Position numbers and translations under genes: made by a program. A stretch of DNA of 64,000 bases from an uncultured Bacteroidales bacterium (lineage in GTDB: Bacteria > Bacteroidota > Bacteroidia > Bacteroidales > Bacteroidaceae). The notes below the pieces were generated by a model. The model searched no databases, had not been told where the DNA came from, and saw only the letters and a program-made list of their open reading frames with translations. The stretch covers positions 62,001 to 126,000 of the forward strand of contig CACYLU010000001.1 in the NCBI GenBank assembly GCA_902775375.1. Direction: 5' to 3'. Shown piece after piece: positions 32,066 to 41,499 of this stretch (position 1 is the stretch's first letter; each line of letters starts with the position of its first letter).

Positions 32066-33397
32066 CTACATCTTCCTTCTCTCCTTATACGCTTTAATCC
32101 GCTCGGCAAACGCGGCATCTTTCTTATTACCTGGCAATGGTGTAAATTCAATCTTCTCAGGTATGCCTTTGCCAAAGTCCTCGATATCCTTGTCTTTGGT
32201 AATCACCAATGAGTCATACAAGGCATTTGTCACCGCATCGTAGGCAGTAAGGATAAGCTGCTCATCATCAGCCACCACCTTCTGGTAATAGCGGCTGCCC
32301 GAGCCAAACTTGTCAAATCGCTCGTCAAACTCTATACGATAGTTCTTGGGCGAGAGGTGACTCACCACATAGACAGGCGTCTCAGCCTCATCATCGTCGT
32401 GTGCTGTCATGCGGGCATAGGCATGTTCATGACCTTGCAGCACCAAGTCAACATCATACTCCCTGATCAAGTTGTCAAACATCCAACGCTGTATCAGGTT
32501 GTTGTTCTTGCCGCGAATAGAATACAGCGGATGATGCAGCACCACTACCTTCCACTTGGCAGTGCTTTTCTCGAGCTGCCTCTTCAGCCAGGCACGTTGC
32601 GTAAAGAGGTAGAAAAACTCACGGTTGCTATCCAGCACAAACAGCTGCACATCTTTATACCGCAGCGTAAACACCTGGTTCACGCCCTCCATGCTGTCCA
32701 GATAATATGAGTGCACCAAAGAGAACCTACGCTCCAACCTATAGATCAATCCCTTCAGATAGTCGTGGTTGCCTGTGGCATTCAGTAGCGGCACACTCTG
32801 TCCTATACTGTCAAGGCCATCAAACGTTTCCTGCCAATAAGCATCAATAGGACGCTCGGTCAGGTCACCGCCACATACCAGGAACTGTGCCTCAGGGTGA
32901 TGCCTGAAAGCCTCACGCAACAACTGGTTGGTAATGCCAGCTATGGTATCTTGCACATCACCCACATACAGGAACGAAGCGTTGCTATGATCCGAGATAT
33001 TGAAGTGGTGCCACGACGAATAATGACCGTTGGTACAAACACGATAACTATAATGACACCCTGCTTGCAATCCACGCAAACGAGCCACATAGTAGGCTGC
33101 TTTGCCCGAACGAGATGCAAACACTTCGCCGGTGGCTTCTATATGCAGGGTATCATTTTCATCGGCTAACTCAAGAAACGATGCTTGTAACGTCTCGCCA
33201 CAGCTCCAACTCACATTGCGTGAGTACATATCCTCATCACCAAAAGTCAGCAAGATGCGTTGTGGCTTGTCAGGTGTACTGTATGGGGGTTCAGGCACGT
33301 TGCCAAACCACACTTCCCAACGCACATAGCAAAGGATGCCCAGTACTACCAGCATCAGCATCCCCACTCCTATTGCTATTCTTCTTTTACAAATCAT
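32066..33397 (-). CDS. Calcineurin-like metallophosphoesterase, membrane anchored
   Basis: 443-aa protein with one N-terminal membrane segment (IAIGVGMLMLVVLGILCYV) and the rest outside the cytoplasm. A fibronectin-like purple-acid-phosphatase N-domain (about 35-135) precedes the catalytic domain with the full metal-site series: VGDVQD, CGGDLTE, NATGNHD, LHHPLYS and LQGHEHAYAR. Substrate unknown. Its start overlaps the stop of the O-methyltransferase gene by 11 nt, so the two are coupled. The C-terminus is Lys/Arg-rich. Confidence 0.88.
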   Translation of the reverse strand: MICKRRIAIGVGMLMLVVLGILCYVRWEVWFGNVPEPPYSTPDKPQRILLTFGDEDMYSRNVSWSCGETLQASFLELADENDTLHIEATGEVFASRSGKAAYYVARLRGLQAGCHYSYRVCTNGHYSSWHHFNISDHSNASFLYVGDVQDTIAGITNQLLREAFRHHPEAQFLVCGGDLTERPIDAYWQETFDGLDSIGQSVPLLNATGNHDYLKGLIYRLERRFSLVHSYYLDSMEGVNQVFTLRYKDVQLFVLDSNREFFYLFTQRAWLKRQLEKSTAKWKVVVLHHPLYSIRGKNNNLIQRWMFDNLIREYDVDLVLQGHEHAYARMTAHDDDEAETPVYVVSHLSPKNYRIEFDERFDKFGSGSRYYQKVVADDEQLILTAYDAVTNALYDSLVITKDKDIEDFGKGIPEKIEFTPLPGNKKDAAFAERIKAYKERRKM

Positions 33398-34040
33398 CCT
33401 TTTTCCTGATAATCGTCAATCCGTCACGCAGTGGCAAAATCACCTTCTCCACCCTGTTATCGGTCGCCACGAAATCATTGAAATGTAAAATACCTTGTGT
33501 CTGGAGGTCGCTTTCACGCACATGTTCTTCCGTCACATGCCCACCCCACAAAGTATTATCTGCCAAGATATAGCCACCCGGACGTAGATGCATCAGCACT
33601 AACTCGTAAAATTCCAAGTACTTACGCTTATCACCATCAATAAACGCCATATCGAAGGTCACCCCCAGCGAGGGCACTACCTGCATGGCATCGCCAATGA
33701 TAAACTCAATCTTGTCGGCATAAGGTGAGTTGTCAAACCACGGACGAGTAAACTCTTCCTGCTCGTCGTTAATCTCAATGGTATATATCTTGCCGTCTTT
33801 GGGTAAGCCCTCTGCCATACAAAGGGCAGAATAGCCGCTGTAGGTACCTATCTCCAGCACATTCTTAGGTGCCACCATGTGGGTCAGCATTTTCAGGATG
33901 CGCCCCTGCAAATGGCCTGATACCATGTGAGGATAGAGCAGCTGTAAATGTGTTTCCCTATACAACTTGTATAAGTAATCCCCCTCAGGGTCAATATGTT
34001 CCTTAATATACTCTTCTATTTTGTCACTATCCTGCATCAC
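33387..34040 (-). CDS. Class I SAM-dependent O-methyltransferase (catechol OMT-like)
   Basis: 217-aa cytoplasmic enzyme. SAM-binding VLEIGTYSGYSALCMAEGL, the acidic strand end IYTIEIND, DMAFIDGDKRKYLEFYELVL with the metal-binding Asp, and GGYILADNTLWGG are the standard motifs of the methyltransferase-3 family. The start may be the second codon (34037). It lies 17 nt downstream of aroQ; substrate unknown. Confidence 0.9.
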   Translation of the reverse strand: MMQDSDKIEEYIKEHIDPEGDYLYKLYRETHLQLLYPHMVSGHLQGRILKMLTHMVAPKNVLEIGTYSGYSALCMAEGLPKDGKIYTIEINDEQEEFTRPWFDNSPYADKIEFIIGDAMQVVPSLGVTFDMAFIDGDKRKYLEFYELVLMHLRPGGYILADNTLWGGHVTEEHVRESDLQTQGILHFNDFVATDNRVEKVILPLRDGLTIIRKKDDL

Positions 34041-34057
34041 GCAAATATTGAGACTAC

Positions 34058-34477
34058 CTAAACGTTAATCAACGCCTCTAATGCCAAGCGATAAGAGTCA
34101 AGCCCGAAACCAAGGATTACCCCCTTGCAGGCACACGATATCATCGACTTATGGCGAAACTCCTCACGCGCATGCACATTGCTGATGTGCACCTCCACCA
34201 CGGGTGCCTTGATGGCACGAATGGCATCCTGCAGGGCAATCGACGTGTGCGTATAAGCCCCGGCATTAAGAATGATACCATCTACGTCAAAACCCACTTC
34301 TTGCAGTTTGTCAATCAGGTTGCCCTCGCAATTTGACTGGTAATAAGCTATCTCCACCTCAGGATAACGCTTCTTCAACATCACCAGATAATCGTCGAAC
34401 GACTGACTGCCATAGATACCCGGTTCGCGCTTACCCAACAGATTAATGTTAGGTCCATTAATTATTTGTATCTTCAT
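34058..34477 (-). CDS. aroQ: Type II 3-dehydroquinate dehydratase
   Basis: 139-aa dodecameric type II dehydroquinase of the shikimate pathway. MKIQIINGPNINLLGKREPGIYG (active-site lid with the catalytic Tyr), NAGAYTHTSIAL and VEVHISNVHAREEFRH are all present. Length is typical. First gene of the minus operon aroQ - O-methyltransferase - phosphoesterase - LTA-synthase-like, with a consensus promoter at 34504-34534. Confidence 0.96.
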   Translation of the reverse strand: MKIQIINGPNINLLGKREPGIYGSQSFDDYLVMLKKRYPEVEIAYYQSNCEGNLIDKLQEVGFDVDGIILNAGAYTHTSIALQDAIRAIKAPVVEVHISNVHAREEFRHKSMISCACKGVILGFGLDSYRLALEALINV

Positions 34478-34500
34478 ACCAAATATATTTTATATCTTTG
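34465..34500 (+). promoter_or_regulatory. Candidate xerD promoter
   Basis: TATCTTTG (34493-34500) is a consensus -7 box. TTTG at 34465-34468 is 24 nt upstream, longer than the usual 19-21, so strength is uncertain. It overlaps the start of divergent aroQ. Confidence 0.5.
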
Positions 34501-34503
34501 CCA

Positions 34504-34534
34504 CAAAGTTAGTGTAAACCGAAAACAGAACAAA
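34504..34534 (-). promoter_or_regulatory. Promoter of the aroQ operon
   Basis: Minus-strand TTTG (RC of 34531-34534), a 19-nt spacer and TAACTTTG (RC of 34504-34511) fit the Bacteroidetes consensus. The -7 box lies in a 14-bp sequence (AAAGTTAGTGTAAA, 34505-34518) that is repeated exactly at 34580-34593. Confidence 0.7.
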
Positions 34535-34595
34535 ATAAACTTGTTTATTTTTTATGTTGAGGTGGAACCTAAGTTATTTAAAGTTAGTGTAAATT

Positions 34596-35531
34596 TTGAA
34601 AAAATCAGCAAACATACCCAAGAACATTCAAGGGCGCAGTGCCATCATCAAGGAATATACCCAATACCTGCGGCTGGAGAAGAACCTGTCGCCCAACACC
34701 TATGATGCCTACCTTACCGATTTGGAGAAGTTGCTGCACTATCTCGACACCGCCAATATAGACCCTCTGGACGTTACGCTGGAAAACCTACAGCACTTTA
34801 TGGCAGGACTGCACGACATAGGCATCCATCCCCGCTCGCAAGCCCGCATCCTTAGTGGGGTAAAATCGTTCTTCAAGTTCCTGGTCATTGCCGACTACCG
34901 TAAGGATGACCCTGCCGAACTCTTGGAAGGTCCCAAGATTGGCTTTCACCTGCCCGAGGTACTTACCGTTGAAGAAATCGATAAGATTATCGCCACAGTA
35001 GATATGAGCAAGAACGAGGGGCAGCGCAATCGTGCCATTCTGGAAACGCTTTATAGCTGTGGTTTGCGCGTCAGTGAGCTGTGCAACCTCAAATTGTCCG
35101 ACCTCTACCTCGACGAAGGTTTCATCAAGGTCGAAGGCAAGGGCAGCAAGCAGCGCCTCGTGCCCATCAGTCAGCGAGCCATCAGCGAAATCAATGGATG
35201 GTTGGAAAATCGCATCGGTGGTAAGATCAAGCAAGGTTACGAAGATTATGTCTTTCTGGCTCGTTGGGGCAAGAACATCTCACGCATCATGGTGTTTCAC
35301 CTCATCAAAGAGTTGGCCGAAAAGGCAGGCATCAAGAAGACCATTAGTCCGCACACGTTCCGTCATTCGTTTGCTACCCACCTGCTGGAGGGAGGAGCTA
35401 ACCTGCGCGCCATTCAGGCCATGCTGGGGCATGAATCCATCGCCACTACCGAGATCTATACCCATATCGACCGCTCGATGCTGCGCGCAGAAATCATCGG
35501 ACATCATCCCAGAAACATTAAAAAATACTGA
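34596..35531 (+). CDS. xerD: XerD-type tyrosine recombinase
   Basis: 311-aa recombinase that resolves chromosome dimers at dif with XerC. The N-terminal core-binding domain (about 15-100) precedes the catalytic domain with R in YSCGLRVSEL, HTFRHS, LGHES and the nucleophile Tyr in EIYTHID. Similarity in wording to Bacteroides XerD is strong (HDIGIHPRSQARILSG, LLEGPKIGF). The start appears to be TTG at 34596: an in-frame stop at 34590-34592 closes the frame, and the next ATG lies inside the first domain. It stands among housekeeping genes, so it is not an element integrase. Confidence 0.92.
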   Translation: MKKSANIPKNIQGRSAIIKEYTQYLRLEKNLSPNTYDAYLTDLEKLLHYLDTANIDPLDVTLENLQHFMAGLHDIGIHPRSQARILSGVKSFFKFLVIADYRKDDPAELLEGPKIGFHLPEVLTVEEIDKIIATVDMSKNEGQRNRAILETLYSCGLRVSELCNLKLSDLYLDEGFIKVEGKGSKQRLVPISQRAISEINGWLENRIGGKIKQGYEDYVFLARWGKNISRIMVFHLIKELAEKAGIKKTISPHTFRHSFATHLLEGGANLRAIQAMLGHESIATTEIYTHIDRSMLRAEIIGHHPRNIKKY

Positions 35532-35560
35532 TAATGGACGATGGATAATAGATAATTCAT

Positions 35561-35568
35561 TATCTTTG
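35561..35568 (+). promoter_or_regulatory. Promoter -7 box for the TPR lipoprotein
   Basis: TATCTTTG, 35 nt before ATG 35603, preceded by a TAATGGACGATGGATAATAG repeat. No good -33 match at the usual spacing. Confidence 0.5.
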
Positions 35569-35602
35569 CGGTATTGTAACAATATAATATATTCACGAGA
35601 TT

Positions 35603-37291
35603 ATGAAAAAAATGTATTATTCTTTAGTAGTCATCATGTTGGCCATGCTTTCATCATGTGCTAGCAAGATGGGTGAATTGTCACCCGAATACTTCACCGT
35701 TACGCCTCAAGTGCTGGAGGCAGTAGGCGGTAAGGTTCCCGCTACCATCAACGGACGATTCCCTGAGAAATATTTCAATAAGAAAGCTATTGTAGAAGTA
35801 ACTCCCGTGCTGCGCTGGCAAGGCGGAGAGGTCAAGGGACAACCTGCCACCTTCCAGGGCGAAAAGGTAGAAGCCAACTACCAAACCATCCCTTACCAAA
35901 TGGGTGGCAACTACACCCTTCGTACCTCGTTCGACTATCGTCCAGAGATGGCTAAGAGTGAGTTGTACCTCGACTTTGTGGTACGCATGGGGAAGAAGGT
36001 GCTGACAATTCCATCAGTCAAGGTAGCCGATGGCGTTATAGCTACTTCTGAACTTGTAGGCAAGACACTGGGAAACGCCAATGTGTCATTGGGTGCCGAC
36101 GCTTTCCAACGTATCATCAAAGACAAGCGTGAAGAGCAGATTATGTTCCTCATCCAGCAGGCTAACATTCGCAGTAACCAGATGGGAGCAGCCAACAACT
36201 TTACTAACGAGGTGAAAAGTGTTGAGGGCACCAGCAACCAACGCATTAGCAACATCGAGGTTTCAGCCTATGCATCACCCGATGGTGGCGTCAACCTGAA
36301 CCGTGGTTTAGCAGAGAAACGTCAAGACAACACCGCATCGCTGATTGAGAAGAACCTCAAGAAGAATAATATTGATGCTGACATTGACACACGCTATACC
36401 GCACAAGACTGGGAAGGCTTCAAGGAACTGGTGCAGAAGTCCAACATCCAAGACAAAGACCTCATCCTACGCGTACTGTCTATGTATTCCGACCCAGAGG
36501 AACGCGAGCGCGAGATCAAGAACATCTCTACCGTCTATCGCACCTTGGCCGACGACATCCTGCCCCAACTGCGCCGTTCACGCCTTACATTGAACTACGA
36601 GATCATTGGCAAGAGCGACGAGGAAATCAGCACGCTGGCTCGCACCAATGCCAACCAACTCAATGTTGAGGAACTGCTCTATGCAGCTACCCTTACCAAC
36701 GATGCCAAAGAGCAGGAAGCCATCTATACCCAAGCAACAAGGTTGTACCCCAACGACTATCGCGGCTACAACAATCTGGGCAAGCTGGCCTATGAAGCAG
36801 GCGACCTGAATAAGGCCGAAAGCCTATTCAAGCAAGCTGCCACCAAGCAAGATGCTCCTGAAGTGAACAACAACCTGGCACTCGTATTTCTTGCTAAGGG
36901 TGACAAAGCTACAGCCGAGCAGTACTTGGGCAAAGCATCAGGTGCCAAGGAACTGAACGAGACAATGGGCAACCTCTATGTGGCTCAAGGACAATACGAC
37001 CGTGCAGTCAACTCGTTTGCCGATACCAAGACCAACAGCGCTGCGCTGGCACAAATACTGGCCAAAGACTACAACAAGGCCCGCACTACACTTGACGGTG
37101 TAGCTCATCCCGATGCCTATACTGCCTATCTGAAAGCCATTGTAGGAGCACGCACCAACAACCTGCAGATGGTCACCACCAACCTGCGTGAAGCCATCAA
37201 CCTACAGCCATCGCTCAGGCAGCAAGCCGCATCCGACCTTGAGTTCAGCAAGTATTTCACCAATGCCGACTTTGCTGCCATCGTGAGATAA
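35603..37291 (+). CDS. TPR lipoprotein with an OmpA-like segment
   Basis: 562-aa exported lipoprotein (signal with lipobox MLSSC at residues 15-19). The first 180 or so residues are beta-rich. Residues about 210-260 (NIEVSAYASPDGGVNLNRGLAEKR) resemble the OmpA/MotB peptidoglycan-binding motif. The C-terminal half holds TPR units (YRGYNNLGKLAYEAGDLNKAESLFKQA and following). Probably a periplasm- or envelope-facing scaffold of the Bacteroidales type; the exact role is unknown. Followed after 39 nt by another lipoprotein gene. Confidence 0.8.
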   Translation: MKKMYYSLVVIMLAMLSSCASKMGELSPEYFTVTPQVLEAVGGKVPATINGRFPEKYFNKKAIVEVTPVLRWQGGEVKGQPATFQGEKVEANYQTIPYQMGGNYTLRTSFDYRPEMAKSELYLDFVVRMGKKVLTIPSVKVADGVIATSELVGKTLGNANVSLGADAFQRIIKDKREEQIMFLIQQANIRSNQMGAANNFTNEVKSVEGTSNQRISNIEVSAYASPDGGVNLNRGLAEKRQDNTASLIEKNLKKNNIDADIDTRYTAQDWEGFKELVQKSNIQDKDLILRVLSMYSDPEEREREIKNISTVYRTLADDILPQLRRSRLTLNYEIIGKSDEEISTLARTNANQLNVEELLYAATLTNDAKEQEAIYTQATRLYPNDYRGYNNLGKLAYEAGDLNKAESLFKQAATKQDAPEVNNNLALVFLAKGDKATAEQYLGKASGAKELNETMGNLYVAQGQYDRAVNSFADTKTNSAALAQILAKDYNKARTTLDGVAHPDAYTAYLKAIVGARTNNLQMVTTNLREAINLQPSLRQQAASDLEFSKYFTNADFAAIVR

Positions 37292-37330
37292 TCATTATTA
37301 CATAATAATAGCTGAAAGAAAACTAAACCC

Positions 37331-38389
37331 ATGATGAAACGCCTTTTATACTATAGCCTGGTAGTCCTCGTCTGCATAGCCTGCGGCGAGGACCAAGGCG
37401 ACCGTGCACTTGTAACTGGCACCATCAAGGGTTTGACCAACGACACCCTGATTATTTATGGTGCTGACCAGATGTTCGACCACGTCGATACCATCTATGT
37501 CAAAGATGGTAAGTTCAAGCGATACATCACCGTTGACACGCTGGCACAGACATGGCTCATGTATAAGGACGGCAGTAAGGTACCCCTTTACCTCAACAAG
37601 CGCAGTCAGATCACCATCAAGGGCGACACAGCCCATCTTTTGCGCCTGCAGATAGAAGACAAGGCCGAGAACCACCTGCTCACAGAGTTTCTCAATGAGC
37701 ATGACACCACGCTGACCGTTGCCCTAATCGATACCTTCATCACTCATCACCCTACATCAACGGTCAGTTTCTACCTCATCAACCACTACTTGCAGGAGGC
37801 TGCTACTGCTGACAGGAAGCAGGTCACTCCCCTGCTGCAGCAGTTTGACGAAGAGCTGAAGCATCACCCCCAATACTTGGCTATCAACGAGCGTCTCACT
37901 ACTGAGGCGAAGGCTGATTCCGGAGCCTCAGTCAGCTATTTCCGTATCAGGGACCTTGATAACAAGTGGAGTTCTCGTGCCGACTTTGCCGACAAGTGGC
38001 TGCTCATCCATTTCTGGGCTTCATGGGATGAGGCCAGCCTACGTCAGGTGCGTACCCTCTATAAACCGCTATATAAGCAACTCAAGAAAGATAAGACCGA
38101 CTATTTTGCCCTCTGGGGCATCTCGCTCGATGTCGATCGTCAGCAATGGAAAAATGCCGTCCAGAAAGACACGCTTGATTGGACACAAGGTTGCGATGCC
38201 AAGGGTTGGTCATCCGAACCTGTCACCATGTTCGACATCCGCTACCTGCCCGCCAATGTACTGGTGTCGCCCAATGGCAAGATCAGTGCCGTCAACCTGA
38301 CGAAAGAACAGATAGAGGCCAAACTGAAGGAATTGAAGGAGGAGAAAGAGAAAGAAAAGAAGGAAAAGAAGGAAAAGAAAAGGAAATAA
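37331..38389 (+). CDS. Thioredoxin-fold lipoprotein lacking the CxxC site
   Basis: 352-aa lipoprotein (lipobox VCIAC, residues 14-18). Residues about 25-110 resemble DUF4369 (GTIKGLTNDTLIIYG...). The C-terminal domain has a TlpA/AhpC-like thioredoxin fold: the strand LLIHFWASW (near 225-232) is followed by DEASLRQV where the family has CxxC. Both redox cysteines are therefore missing, and DUF4369/TlpA members of this type probably do not do disulfide exchange. The end is a Lys/Glu run (KEEKEKEKKEKKEKKRK). It sits 39 nt after the TPR lipoprotein. Confidence 0.82.
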   Translation: MMKRLLYYSLVVLVCIACGEDQGDRALVTGTIKGLTNDTLIIYGADQMFDHVDTIYVKDGKFKRYITVDTLAQTWLMYKDGSKVPLYLNKRSQITIKGDTAHLLRLQIEDKAENHLLTEFLNEHDTTLTVALIDTFITHHPTSTVSFYLINHYLQEAATADRKQVTPLLQQFDEELKHHPQYLAINERLTTEAKADSGASVSYFRIRDLDNKWSSRADFADKWLLIHFWASWDEASLRQVRTLYKPLYKQLKKDKTDYFALWGISLDVDRQQWKNAVQKDTLDWTQGCDAKGWSSEPVTMFDIRYLPANVLVSPNGKISAVNLTKEQIEAKLKELKEEKEKEKKEKKEKKRK

Positions 38390-38424
38390 TAATAGTAGTA
38401 TTAACAACTTAATTATTCATAACA

Positions 38425-39966
38425 ATGTTGACAAAAGTATTTGCTGCAGCCTTGCAAGGCATAGATGCGACGTTGATTACCATCGAAGTAAATAGTCAGA
38501 AAGGCTGTGGTTTTTCATTAGTGGGACTTCCCGACTCAGCAGTAAGAGAAAGTCAGCAACGTATTTTTGCCGCTTTCGATGTGCTGGGAATCAACTTTCC
38601 AAATGCTGACATATTAGTAAACATGGCCCCTGCTGATATACGCAAGGAAGGCTCTGCTTACGACTTACCACTATCTATTGGCATACTCACCTCTGTGGGG
38701 ATATTGCCATACCAACTACTCGAGGAATACATGCTGATTGGTGAGTTGGGACTTGACGGAAGGCTGATGCCTATTCGAGGTGCATTACCTATAGCCATAA
38801 GAGCAAGAGAGCTAGGATTTAAGGGTATTATTCTTCCTTATCAAAACGCCCGTGAGGCTGCTGTGGTGAATAACCTCACAATTTTGGGAGCAGAGAACCT
38901 AAGTCAGGTAGTGAAGTTCTTTAAAGGTGTTGAGAAAAGCCTAATACCAACCATAATGAATACAAGAAAGGAGTTTTATAGCCACCAACAGGAATTTGAG
39001 GAAGACTTTGCCGATGTAAAAGGACAGGATAATGTGAAACGTGCTATGGAGATTGCGGCAGCTGGTAGTCATAACCTCTTACTTGTTGGGAGTCCTGGTA
39101 GTGGTAAATCTATGTTAGCTAAACGACTACCATCCATCTTGCCACCATTATCATTGGCTGAAAGTCTCGAAACTACAAAGATTCATTCTGTGGCCGGGAA
39201 ATTAGGGAAAGAAGGAGGCTTGATTTACCACCGCCCGTTTCGAAATCCGCATCATACCATTTCAACTGTTGCGATGACGGGAGGTGGTAGTTACCCTCAG
39301 CCAGGAGAGATTAGCCTAGCTCACAATGGCATCCTTTTTCTTGACGAACTTCCCGAGTTCAAAAGAGATGTACTGGAGGTTCTCAGACAACCTTTAGAAG
39401 ATCGGCACATCAGCATCAGCAGGGTACGCACCCAAATAGATTACCCTGCCAGCTTTATGTTTGTAGCAGCTATGAATCCTTGTCCGTGTGGATACTACAA
39501 TCACCCTACCCATCCCTGTGTATGTTCGCCAGGACAAGTACAAAAATACATGAGCCGTATATCAGGACCATTGATGGATCGTATCGATATACAGATTGAG
39601 GTCACTCCTGTACCTTTCGAGGAGCTGTCTTCCCAACGAGCCAGTGAGCCAAGTTGTGTTATTCGTGAGCGAGTTATTAAAGCGCGAAAGATTCAGGAAG
39701 AACGATATAAAGACATACCTCACGTTCATTGTAATGCCCAAATGACTCCTAAACTACTCAATTTGTTTGCACAACCTGATTCAGCAGGTCTTCAGCTATT
39801 AAAAACAGCCATGCAACGTCTCAACCTTAGTGCAAGAGCATATGACCGTATTCTAAAAGTTGCTCGTACCATAGCTGACTTGGAAGGGAGCAAGCTAGTA
39901 CAAAGTCATCACCTGGCAGAAGCCATCGGCTACCGCAATCTTGATAGGGAAGATTGGGCTGGATAA
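38425..39966 (+). CDS. YifB/ComM-family AAA+ ATPase (Mg-chelatase-like)
   Basis: 513-aa cytoplasmic protein. An N-terminal Lon-protease-like domain (about 1-180: VNSQKGCGFSLVGLPDSAVRES) precedes the AAA+ module with Walker A GSPGSGKS from residue 222 and Walker B ILFLDELPEF, and a C-terminal helical domain (NLSARAYDRILKVARTIADL). ComM-type proteins are helicases assisting branch migration of transforming DNA; that role is from the family. A zinc-like NPCPCGYYNHPTHPCVC cluster is visible. Confidence 0.93.
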   Translation: MLTKVFAAALQGIDATLITIEVNSQKGCGFSLVGLPDSAVRESQQRIFAAFDVLGINFPNADILVNMAPADIRKEGSAYDLPLSIGILTSVGILPYQLLEEYMLIGELGLDGRLMPIRGALPIAIRARELGFKGIILPYQNAREAAVVNNLTILGAENLSQVVKFFKGVEKSLIPTIMNTRKEFYSHQQEFEEDFADVKGQDNVKRAMEIAAAGSHNLLLVGSPGSGKSMLAKRLPSILPPLSLAESLETTKIHSVAGKLGKEGGLIYHRPFRNPHHTISTVAMTGGGSYPQPGEISLAHNGILFLDELPEFKRDVLEVLRQPLEDRHISISRVRTQIDYPASFMFVAAMNPCPCGYYNHPTHPCVCSPGQVQKYMSRISGPLMDRIDIQIEVTPVPFEELSSQRASEPSCVIRERVIKARKIQEERYKDIPHVHCNAQMTPKLLNLFAQPDSAGLQLLKTAMQRLNLSARAYDRILKVARTIADLEGSKLVQSHHLAEAIGYRNLDREDWAG

Positions 39967-40003
39967 CATTGGCGGTGCTCTAAAAACAAATTAAGCAAGC
40001 TTA

Positions 40004-40035
40004 TTTGCTTTTGTCTTCTGCTTGAACTATCTTTG
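40004..40035 (+). promoter_or_regulatory. Promoter of the muropeptide-salvage-like operon
   Basis: TTTG (40004-40007), 20-nt spacer, TATCTTTG (40028-40035): a full consensus match, 17 nt before ATG 40053. AAGCAA/TTGCTT inverted repeat (39993-40010) overlaps the -33 box. Confidence 0.8.
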
Positions 40036-40052
40036 TAAAAAATAACATAGAT

Positions 40053-41498
40053 ATGACACCCATAGCAGTTATTATTACAGTAGTGGCCTATTTCGCCGTG
40101 CTATTCAGCGTTTCATACTGGGCAGGGCGAAAGGCAGATAATGCTGGATTCTTCCAAGGAGGCAAGCAATCTAAATGGTATATGGTGGCTTTTGCTATGA
40201 TAGGGGCCAGCATATCGGGCGTGACATACGTGTCAGTACCAGGCATGGTGGGAACTTCACAGTTTGGTTACCTGCAACTGGTGATGGGTTTCATGGCTGG
40301 ACAACTGGTGATTGCCCTAGTGTTGACACCACTGTTCTATCGCATGCAGTTGGTTAGCGTGTATCAGTTCTTAGAACAGCGCCTAGGTAGCAGCTCATAC
40401 CATACAGGGGCATGGTTCTTCTTTATCTCAAAAATGCTTGGCGCTGCAGTGCGCTTGTATTTGGTATGTCTGACCTTCCAACTGCTGATTTTCGAACCTT
40501 TGCACCTACCTTTCATTCTGAATGTGTTGGTGTCGATACTGATAGTATGGCTCTATACATACAAGGGGGGCGTAAAGAGCCTTATTTGGACTGACTCGCT
40601 GAAAACATTGTGCCTCATTGTTTCGGTGGTGCTTTGCATATGGTTTATCGCCAAGAGTCTAGGTATGGACTGGGGTGCCATGATAACCGCAATTAGTGAC
40701 GACAGGTTGAGTCGTGTATTCTTCTTTGACGATGTGAACAACCGACAGTTCTTCTGGAAACAGTTTTTGGCGGGCGTGTTTACGCAGATTGCCATGAACG
40801 GACTGGATCAGGACATGATGCAGCGCAACCTAAGCTGCCGCAACTCGAGGGAGAGCCAGCTAAACATGGTGGTGAGCATGGTGCTACAGTTTGTGGTGAT
40901 TGCCATCTTCCTCATGTTGGGTGCTCTGTTGTATATCTTTGTGGGAAAGCAGGGTATTGTGGTGGAGAAAAGTGACACGCTGTTTACAATTGTAGCCACT
41001 GGGGGGTATTTACCTATCATCGTGGGCATATTGTTCATCATAGGACTAACCTCATCGGCCTATTCTGCTGCAGGCTCGGCTCTGACGGCATTAACTACCT
41101 CGTTTACTGTAGATATTTTGGGAACGAAAGGCATGGGGGAGGATGAGGTGAAACAGACTAGACAACGAGTGCACGTTGGCATGGCAGTTGTAATGGGCAT
41201 CAGCATTTTAGCATTCAACCTACTGAACAATACGAGCGTGATTGATGCAGTATATATATTAGCCAGCTATACCTACGGCCCGATACTGGGCATGTTTGCT
41301 TTTGGCATCTTAACAAAATGGAGGGTGCGTGACAAACTGATTCCTGTGGTAGCAATAGCGGCTCCGTTACTGTGCTTTATACTTGACAAAAACTCGATGG
41401 CGTGGTTTAGTGGCTATCAGTTCAGCTATGAGATTCTGATATTGAATGCTATATTTACTTTCATTGGATTGTGCTTGATAAAACAGAAATCTGAATAA
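40053..41498 (+). CDS. Sodium:solute symporter, MurT-like candidate
   Basis: 481-aa inner-membrane SSS-family transporter with about 13 hydrophobic helices. Family features include YWAGRKADNAGFFQGG near the N-terminus, GASISGVTYVSVPGM, and LTSSAYSAAGSALTALTTSF, the sodium-site helix with small residues. First gene of a six-gene operon, one base before the glycosyltransferase start. In Tannerella forsythia an SSS protein (MurT) imports N-acetylmuramic acid next to a BadF-type kinase. The same pairing here makes a MurNAc or amino-sugar substrate likely, but it is inference. Confidence 0.85.
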   Translation: MTPIAVIITVVAYFAVLFSVSYWAGRKADNAGFFQGGKQSKWYMVAFAMIGASISGVTYVSVPGMVGTSQFGYLQLVMGFMAGQLVIALVLTPLFYRMQLVSVYQFLEQRLGSSSYHTGAWFFFISKMLGAAVRLYLVCLTFQLLIFEPLHLPFILNVLVSILIVWLYTYKGGVKSLIWTDSLKTLCLIVSVVLCIWFIAKSLGMDWGAMITAISDDRLSRVFFFDDVNNRQFFWKQFLAGVFTQIAMNGLDQDMMQRNLSCRNSRESQLNMVVSMVLQFVVIAIFLMLGALLYIFVGKQGIVVEKSDTLFTIVATGGYLPIIVGILFIIGLTSSAYSAAGSALTALTTSFTVDILGTKGMGEDEVKQTRQRVHVGMAVVMGISILAFNLLNNTSVIDAVYILASYTYGPILGMFAFGILTKWRVRDKLIPVVAIAAPLLCFILDKNSMAWFSGYQFSYEILILNAIFTFIGLCLIKQKSE

Positions 41499-41499
41499 C

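Noticed and set aside
34596-35531. Tyrosine recombinase as integrase of the island
   Set aside because: Sequence wording and length fit housekeeping XerD, it is 6 kb outside the island among core genes, and no att-like duplication was found at the island borders.
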